Positions 14,387 to 19,086 of a stretch of DNA of 19,086 nt are shown one piece after another (within the stretch, counting starts at the first letter, position 1; each line of letters begins with the position of its first letter). Position numbers and translations under genes: made by a program. The notes under the pieces are model-generated. The model saw only the letters and a list, made by a program, of their open reading frames with translations, searched no databases and had not been told where the DNA came from. Source of the DNA: DYHD01 sp964411065 (lineage in GTDB: Bacteria; Nitrospirota; Thermodesulfovibrionia; Thermodesulfovibrionales; Dissulfurispiraceae); NCBI GenBank assembly GCA_964411065.1, contig CAYPJO010000039.1, forward strand, positions 1 through 19,086. Direction: 5' to 3'.

Positions 14387-16702
14387 CTACAGTTTTGCCG
14401 TGATTTTTTCTATAAGATAATCCTCTATGATATCTCCAATCTTAAAATCGTTGTAGTTCTCTATTGTAAGACCACATTCATAGCCTGCTGATACTTCTCT
14501 GACATCATCTTTAAACCTTTTTAAAGATGATATTTTGCCTTCATAAACAACAACATTATCCCTTATCACCCTGACGCCATCGCTCCCTCTACTGATTAAA
14601 CCTTCTAAAACATAACATCCTGCGATAGCACCGAAACGGGAAGTTTGGAAGATCTGCCTAACTTCTGCTTTTCCGAGTATTTTTTCTCTAAGAGTTGGTC
14701 TCAACATCCCTTCAAGGGCTTTTTTAACATCTTCAATTGCATCGTAGATAACATTGTAAAGTCTTATATCGACTCCTTCTTTTTCAGCAGCTTGAGAAGC
14801 TTTTAGTTCGGGTCTTACATTAAAGCCTATAACAATAGCATTTGATGCTGAAGCGAGCATAACATCAGATTCTTTAATTCCACCTATGGAAGAATGTATG
14901 ATCCGCACTTTTACATCAGGATGTACAATCCCTTCTAAAGCCTTTTTCATTGCCTCTACCGAACCTTGAACATCCCCTTTTATAATAAGGTTTAATTCCT
15001 TTATCTCTCCTTCTTTAATTTTTGCATGAAGATCATCTAATGTTAACTTGGAACGTCTCAGTATTTGAGAGCTTTTTTGCTTCTGTAATCTCGCTAAAGC
15101 AATCTGGCGAGCTTTCCTCTCGTCCTCGACACAAACACAAATATCTCCAGCCGTTGGAACTTCTGAAAAGCCAATCACTTCAACAGGCGTTGAAGGTCCT
15201 GCTGATTCAATACGCCTACCTGTATCATCAATTAATGCTCTCACTTTGCCAGAGGTAGTGCCTGCAACTATAGCATCTCCCAGCCTAAGAGTGCCTGACT
15301 GAATAAGAACAGTTGCCACTGGACCTCTACCCTTATCGAGCTTAGACTCTATAATCAATCCTCTTGCACGTTTGGAAGGATTAGCTTTTAACTCCATGAT
15401 TTCTGCTTGAAGCAAAATCATTTCAAGGAGATGTTCAATACCTATTTTTTTCTTTGCAGAGACCTCAACAAAGATATTTTGTCCTCCCCATTCTTCGGGA
15501 ATTATACCGAGTTCTGCAAGTTCATTCTTGACCTTAGAGATATTAGCCTCTGGTTTGTCAATTTTATTGATTGCGACTACTATTGGAACATTCGCTGCTT
15601 TTGCATGGTTTATTGCTTCGATAGTCTGAGGCATAACACCATCATCAGCAGCTACTACTAATACTACGATATCAGTGGCTTTTGCTCCCCTTGCTCTCAT
15701 AGAGGTGAAAGCCTCATGTCCAGGGGTATCGAGAAAGGTAATATCCTTACCGTGCAATGAAACTTTATAAGCACCAATATGCTGTGTAATCCCGCCGGCT
15801 TCGGTCTCGGTTACTTTTGTCTTCCTTATAGCATCTAAAAGAGAAGTTTTGCCGTGATCAACATGCCCCATTATGGTTACAACAGGGGGTCTTATGGTTA
15901 GATTATCGGTATCTATTTCGCTATCTTCTATTATATCGAGCTGTTCTACAGTAACTGCTTCTACTTTCACTCCAAAGCTCTCGGCGACTATACTTGCAGC
16001 ATCAATATCAACAGGCTGATTTATTGTAGGCATAAAACCTAATTCCATGAACTTTTTGATCACTTCAGGCACCTTTTGACCAATTAATTCAGCAAACTCC
16101 TTAAGTGTGAGACCTTCTGAAATCTTTATCGATTTTTTTCTTGGTGCTGTTATTGGTTGTGGGGTGCTTTTATCAGAAAATTTGATTTTATCTTTACTAA
16201 TCTTTTTTAAGCTTTTGTATTCAACAAATTTTTTAGGTTCAATTTTCTTTATCGTCTGGAAAGCCTTTTGCATTGTGAGCTTGGCTTTGAATTTGTCATG
16301 CTTTTCAAATTCTATCTCCTTCTTAAATCTATCTAAGATTGGGGGTTCTTCTTCAAGGAGGATTGTTGGTGTCTGAATAACTTTATCTTGCTTCTCTTCT
16401 TCGTCGACTTTCTCTATCTTCTTTATCAGTTCTTCAGAAGACTCTTCCTTAGGTAATTCAGGTTGAATTTGAATAGAGGATTCATCGACTTTTTTCTCCT
16501 TTTCTTCTCTTACTAAAAGCGACTCCTTTTGAGTCAAAAAAAGTTCTCTAATTCTTTGAGCGTCCTCAATCTTAATTTTTAGATTTGTAGTCCCTTTTTT
16601 ATATTGAACCCCTAATAATCTCTCTAAAGCTTTCACAATCTCAGTAGCTTTAACCCCGAGTTCTTTGGCCAGTTCCGTTGTCTTTATTTCTTCCTTTGCC
16701 AT
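14387..16702 (-). CDS. infB: translation initiation factor IF-2
   Basis: A 771-aa translational GTPase that brings formyl-methionyl initiator tRNA to the 30S subunit. An N-terminal IF2_N module (residues 1-55) is followed by a charged Lys/Glu-rich linker (60-180), a second IF2_N module near 198-250, and the G domain with GHVDHGKT at 279-286, DTPGH at 325-329 and NKID at 379-382. Domains II-IV complete the C-terminus. The ATG at 16702 has GGAGG 5 nt upstream. It is the first gene of its strand here: the usual upstream partner nusA is absent and rpmB runs divergently. It is followed by rbfA, nrnA, mutL and the pilT pair. Confidence 0.97.
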   Translation of the reverse strand: MAKEEIKTTELAKELGVKATEIVKALERLLGVQYKKGTTNLKIKIEDAQRIRELFLTQKESLLVREEKEKKVDESSIQIQPELPKEESSEELIKKIEKVDEEEKQDKVIQTPTILLEEEPPILDRFKKEIEFEKHDKFKAKLTMQKAFQTIKKIEPKKFVEYKSLKKISKDKIKFSDKSTPQPITAPRKKSIKISEGLTLKEFAELIGQKVPEVIKKFMELGFMPTINQPVDIDAASIVAESFGVKVEAVTVEQLDIIEDSEIDTDNLTIRPPVVTIMGHVDHGKTSLLDAIRKTKVTETEAGGITQHIGAYKVSLHGKDITFLDTPGHEAFTSMRARGAKATDIVVLVVAADDGVMPQTIEAINHAKAANVPIVVAINKIDKPEANISKVKNELAELGIIPEEWGGQNIFVEVSAKKKIGIEHLLEMILLQAEIMELKANPSKRARGLIIESKLDKGRGPVATVLIQSGTLRLGDAIVAGTTSGKVRALIDDTGRRIESAGPSTPVEVIGFSEVPTAGDICVCVEDERKARQIALARLQKQKSSQILRRSKLTLDDLHAKIKEGEIKELNLIIKGDVQGSVEAMKKALEGIVHPDVKVRIIHSSIGGIKESDVMLASASNAIVIGFNVRPELKASQAAEKEGVDIRLYNVIYDAIEDVKKALEGMLRPTLREKILGKAEVRQIFQTSRFGAIAGCYVLEGLISRGSDGVRVIRDNVVVYEGKISSLKRFKDDVREVSAGYECGLTIENYNDFKIGDIIEDYLIEKITAKL

Positions 16703-16748
16703 TTAACCTCCGCAGGCTTTCTGCTCAATTATTTGGGACTTAAATCTA

Positions 16749-16777
16749 TTGCGCAAATACTTTTAAAATGTTATCAT
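16749..16777 (+). promoter_or_regulatory. promoter of rpmB
   Basis: TTGCGC (16749-16754), a 17-bp spacer and TATCAT (16772-16777) on the + strand, ending 36 bp before the rpmB start. The infB promoter must lie in the same 110-bp divergent region, but I cannot place it with confidence. Confidence 0.45.
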
Positions 16778-16813
16778 AAAAAATATTTTTATTGCAATGA
16801 AAGGGGCGTAAAG

Positions 16814-17002
16814 ATGGCTGTCTGTTATGTATGCAAAAAGAAAAAAACTATTGGTAACAATGTTAGTCACGCAAATAACAAAACAAAAAGAATTATTATG
16901 CCTAACTTACAAAGAATAAAAATCTTAACTGATAAGGGAGTCAAGAGGACTTTTGTATGTACAAGGTGCATCCGATCTAATAAAGTCATCAAGGCAGCTT
17001 AA
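16814..17002 (+). CDS. rpmB: 50S ribosomal protein L28 (zinc-binding form)
   Basis: A 62-aa ribosomal protein of the large subunit. The sequence has the hallmark GNNVSHANNKTKR followed by MPNLQ. Cysteines at 4 and 7 and at 49 and 52 form two CxxC pairs, so this is the zinc-binding (C+) version. The ATG at 16814 is chosen because it gives the standard N-terminus (MAVCYVCKK) with AGGGG upstream; the in-frame start at 16733 would add 27 non-homologous residues. It lies 10 bp before the DUF721 gene. The usual partner rpmG is not present. Confidence 0.95.
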   Translation: MAVCYVCKKKKTIGNNVSHANNKTKRIIMPNLQRIKILTDKGVKRTFVCTRCIRSNKVIKAA

Positions 17003-17012
17003 AAGGATATAA

Positions 17013-17459
17013 ATGGAAAAAATTAACATCATTCTTGCACCATTTTATGATGAATTAGGGTTACAAAAACATCTAATCTTAGAAGATATTAAAAAAAGAT
17101 GGGATGTTCTTTTAGGTAGTCCTCTAAACATACATACCTATCCTCACGACTTAAGAGATGGTGAATTGATTATAAACGTAGACTCAACACTGTGGCTTCA
17201 ACAATTAAAATATATGCAATCGATAATATTGAGGAATCTCAGCAATTATCCTGTTAAGTCTATTAAACTGCGAATTGGAAAAATAAAGAGAAGAAGACAA
17301 GAAACTAATGTTGCAGGAAACTTTTCTAAACAGAATATCATAAGCAAAATGAATTATGACGCTGAGTGGCTCAATAACGCCTTACAAATCATAAAAGATT
17401 CTGATACGAAGGATCAAATAAAAAGGGCTGTCACAACTTCACTATATTGTAAACTATGA
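17013..17459 (+). CDS. DUF721 / DciA-like protein
   Basis: A 148-aa protein with the DUF721 core: a start helix, W-x-x-LLGSPLNIHTYP, a GELIINVDSTLWLQQLKYMQ stretch at about 50-70, and an IKLRIGKIK strand near 89-97. DUF721 includes DciA, which loads the replicative helicase DnaB in bacteria without DnaC. The family match is by pattern, and the DciA function is inference. A basic linker (KIKRRRQE) leads to a short C-terminal helix. AAAGGA precedes the ATG, and the gene follows rpmB by 10 bp, so the two are probably co-transcribed. Confidence 0.75.
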   Translation: MEKINIILAPFYDELGLQKHLILEDIKKRWDVLLGSPLNIHTYPHDLRDGELIINVDSTLWLQQLKYMQSIILRNLSNYPVKSIKLRIGKIKRRRQETNVAGNFSKQNIISKMNYDAEWLNNALQIIKDSDTKDQIKRAVTTSLYCKL

Positions 17460-17479
17460 AATTGTTACTCAGACTTTAG

Positions 17480-17515
17480 AGATTCTTTCTCTATTACTAC
17501 TGAATCTATTTTTTT
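17480..17515 (+). terminator. probable terminator after the rpmB operon
   Basis: AGATTC (17480-17485) pairs with GAATCT (17502-17507) and is followed by ATTTTTTT on the + strand, 20 bp past the DUF721 stop. The 6-bp stem is weak and the loop is 16 nt, so confidence is modest. Confidence 0.4.
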
Positions 17516-17532
17516 CTATTTATTATTTTCGG

Positions 17533-17556
17533 TTAATCACGCCCCAAATTTGTCAT
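17533..17556 (-). other. seven-codon reading frame with a strong ribosome site
   Basis: On the minus strand GGAGGT is followed after 8 nt by ATG and a seven-residue frame (MTNLGRD) ending in TAA. The ribosome site is as good as any in the window. It may be the surviving head of a lost gene, since it lies in decayed DNA, or a chance match. Confidence 0.25.
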
Positions 17557-17719
17557 AGAAGTATACCTCCAAATCTTCTAAATTTATAGTATTATTAACG
17601 CTATTTGTGCATTAGACGATTTAACATCAGCTTGATTGTATATAATTTGTTTGTTAATGAACTTACGCAATTTTAGGGAGCAAATCTTTTATTGTGGTAA
17701 TTTTAAAAACAACTTTTTA

Positions 17720-18125
17720 TCAGAAAGTTAAATTATGCCTGAAACTGATCCAGATTACATTTGCTGCAAAATGGAATATCACACAGGTCAAGATATTTTC
17801 CCTTTTCCAATATATGTATCCTATAAAATGAAAAATGAGCGTTTCTATAGAGGGAAGAATAAATACCCTTCCATTAAATATTTCAAATAATGCATAAGGC
17901 AAAAGAATTATTAAAGAGATACTGAATCCTATGAGGAATTCTATAATTGAAAATGAATCTTGATTTTTTAATGATAATAATCGGCAGCACCATGAGTAAA
18001 ATAGGTAAAAAGTAGCTAATAAATTCAGTCTCCCTATAGAAAGAAATAAAGTTCAGTACTATAACGAGAAAATAGGCAAAAATAATTTTTCTTCTGATAC
18101 GGTTAGACAGGATTTTTAAGGTCAT
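17720..18125 (-). pseudogene. broken CPBP-type membrane protease remnant
   Basis: Two overlapping minus-strand frames. The first (18125-17883) encodes a Lys/Arg-rich start and a hydrophobic helix (FLPILLMVLPIIII). The second (17902-17720) encodes FILPSIETLIFHFIGYIYWKR and ENILTCVIFHFAANVIW, which resembles the C-terminal helices of CPBP (Abi/Rce1) intramembrane proteases, where the pattern is a small-residue helix, a TG-S/NI turn and a conserved H-x3-N. A frame change near 17883-17902 separates them. Together they give only about 135 residues against 200 or more for the family, and the central EExxxR catalytic motif is missing. It appears to be a gene with an internal deletion and frameshift. 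The family call is tentative. Confidence 0.4.
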
Positions 18126-18149
18126 GATATTAAGATTAGGTTATTAATA

Positions 18150-18182
18150 AAAAGGCAACTTTCCTAACAAATGTATGCCTTT
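18150..18182 (-). terminator. intrinsic terminator after the zinc-ribbon gene
   Basis: On the minus strand AAAGGCA (18182-18176), beginning inside the stop codon, pairs with TGCCTTT (18157-18151), followed by TTATT. Seven perfect pairs, loop of 18. Confidence 0.5.
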
Positions 18183-18906
18183 ATGGGACAGAAACCTCTT
18201 TTGGCTTCTTGTAGTAAAGGAATCTCCCGCACTGGGGACATGTATGGATTTCTTTATTACTTTTTATCTCAACATATTGTTGGGGTGGTATATGAAGATT
18301 ACAACCATGACATATCTCATCCTTTACTTCAACTACAGCCTGTCCCCTGGTGCTTTTTAAAAGACTGATGTATTTCTGATAAATTTCGTCTTTTAATTGG
18401 GAGACTAACTTTTGTCTCTTATTTTGTAACAATTTTATCTCTTCTAATTTATCTCTTTTTTCTATTTCCAGTTTATTCTTATGATCTTCAAATCTCTTCT
18501 CTTCTTCCTGAACCTTGTTTTTTTTTGTTTCGATAGTCTTCTTAGATTGATCAATAGATTCCATGATTAAAAGTAATTCATCTTCAACTTTACTAAGCTC
18601 TTGTTGCATCAACTCAACTTCCTTGATATAGGCTTGATATTCTTTATTAGTTTTTATTTCTGAGGATCTGCTCTTCAATTTTTCAATTTTGCTTTCTATT
18701 TCTTTTATATTGCGTTCTTTATCTCTCTTTTTCTTTTCTAAAACTGCTAACTCTTCTTTTGCATTTTCAAACGCCATTTGAGCAGATTTCAAATCCTTTT
18801 CAAGATTTGACATGTTAAGAGGGAGGGCATCTATATATTTTCTGTTTGCAATGATTAGGGTATCGAGATTTTGTAATTCAACCAATAACTGTAACTGCTC
18901 GTTCAC
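18181..18906 (-). CDS. coiled-coil protein with C4-type zinc ribbon (zf-RING_7 / DUF164 family)
   Basis: A 241-aa protein. Residues 1 to about 175 form a long heptad-rich coiled coil full of Lys and Glu, probably a helical hairpin. The C-terminal zinc ribbon has Cys199-x2-Cys202 (CHGC) and Cys223-x2-Cys226 (CPQC), with NLHIPPQQYVEI between, the conserved signature of the family. Its members are widespread in bacteria; the function is not well settled, and nucleic-acid binding has been proposed. The start is GTG at 18906, with a TAA two codons upstream, so it cannot be much longer; no clear ribosome site is visible. It follows the tRNA gene by 47 bp on the same strand and may be transcribed with it. 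Confidence 0.85.
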   Translation of the reverse strand: MNEQLQLLVELQNLDTLIIANRKYIDALPLNMSNLEKDLKSAQMAFENAKEELAVLEKKKRDKERNIKEIESKIEKLKSRSSEIKTNKEYQAYIKEVELMQQELSKVEDELLLIMESIDQSKKTIETKKNKVQEEEKRFEDHKNKLEIEKRDKLEEIKLLQNKRQKLVSQLKDEIYQKYISLLKSTRGQAVVEVKDEICHGCNLHIPPQQYVEIKSNKEIHTCPQCGRFLYYKKPKEVSVP

Positions 18907-18953
18907 TGATTATTTTGTTTTTTCTATTGAGTTTATATATTTATACTTTCCCA

Positions 18954-19026
18954 TGGGCCCACCAGGACTCGAACCTGGGACCAACCGGTTATGAGCCGGT
19001 AGCTCTACCAACTGAGCTATGGGCCC
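18954..19026 (-). tRNA. tRNA with CAT anticodon (Ile2 or elongator Met)
   Basis: A complete 73-nt cloverleaf on the minus strand: acceptor GGGCCCA/TGGGCCC, D-arm GCTC-AGTTGGTA-GAGC, anticodon arm ACCGG-CTCATAA-CCGGT, T-arm CCAGG-TTCGAGT-CCTGG, discriminator A. The CCA end is not encoded (ATG follows). The normal first base pair and the anticodon stem without three G-C pairs at the loop exclude initiator tRNA. C4-G69, C5-G68 and the GGCTCATAACC core resemble tRNA-Ile2, whose C34 is changed to lysidine by TilS, more than elongator tRNA-Met; the choice is not certain. Confidence 0.95.
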
Positions 19027-19052
19027 TTTAAATTATAGTACCTTAAACTTCT

Positions 19053-19082
19053 ATTCTAAAGCTTTAAATATTTTTTCGTCAA
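19053..19082 (-). promoter_or_regulatory. putative promoter of the tRNA gene
   Basis: TTGACG (19082-19077), an 18-bp spacer and TAGAAT (19058-19053) on the minus strand. The transcript would start about 20 nt before the 5' end of the tRNA. A TATAAT-like sequence closer to the tRNA (near 19032-19037) has no -35 at the right distance. Confidence 0.45.
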
Positions 19083-19086
19083 GGGT

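Overview
This is an AT-rich stretch of bacterial chromosome from a Gram-negative (diderm) organism. It carries a TonB-dependent outer-membrane receptor, a periplasmic-binding-protein importer and twitching-motility ATPases. The FmdE-family protein, the DciA-like protein and the general gene style suggest an anaerobe of the Nitrospirota (Thermodesulfovibrio-like) or of the former Deltaproteobacteria. That placement is inference from gene content only; no rRNA is present to settle it.

Layout. Positions 110-446 (- strand): a small four-cysteine protein behind what looks like a complete PhoB-activated promoter. Positions 447-1266: no intact gene, but a degenerate zinc-ribbon reading frame with two in-frame stops, a 14-bp tandem repeat and a 16-bp palindrome. 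Positions 8005-1267 (- strand): one tightly coupled import operon in the order TonB receptor, FmdE-like protein, class I methyltransferase, substrate-binding protein, FecCD/BtuC permease, FecE/BtuD ATPase. It is driven by a good sigma70 promoter about 340 nt upstream of the first start codon. Its long leader is full of mutually exclusive hairpins, one of them a terminator-like attenuator.

Positions 8106-8974 (+): aroE. Positions 16702-8981 (- strand): infB, rbfA, nrnA-like DHH phosphoesterase, mutL, pilT and a second PilT/PilU-type ATPase, closely spaced and probably largely co-transcribed. Positions 16749-17459 (+): rpmB (zinc-binding form) and a DUF721/DciA-like gene, divergent from infB. 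Positions 17460-18150: decayed DNA with a broken CPBP-protease-like remnant. Positions 19082-18150 (- strand): a CAT-anticodon tRNA and a coiled-coil C4 zinc-ribbon protein.

How it works together. The import operon gives an unbroken route for a chelated metal, corrinoid or similar ligand: outer-membrane receptor, periplasmic binding protein, inner-membrane ABC importer. It also encodes two cytoplasmic proteins (FmdE-like and methyltransferase) that could process the ligand or its metal. No TonB/ExbBD genes lie in the window. The substrate cannot be read from the sequence. The most unusual signals are the structured leader of this operon, a possible small RNA on the opposite strand with its own T8 terminator, and the Pho-box promoter of the small cysteine-rich gene.
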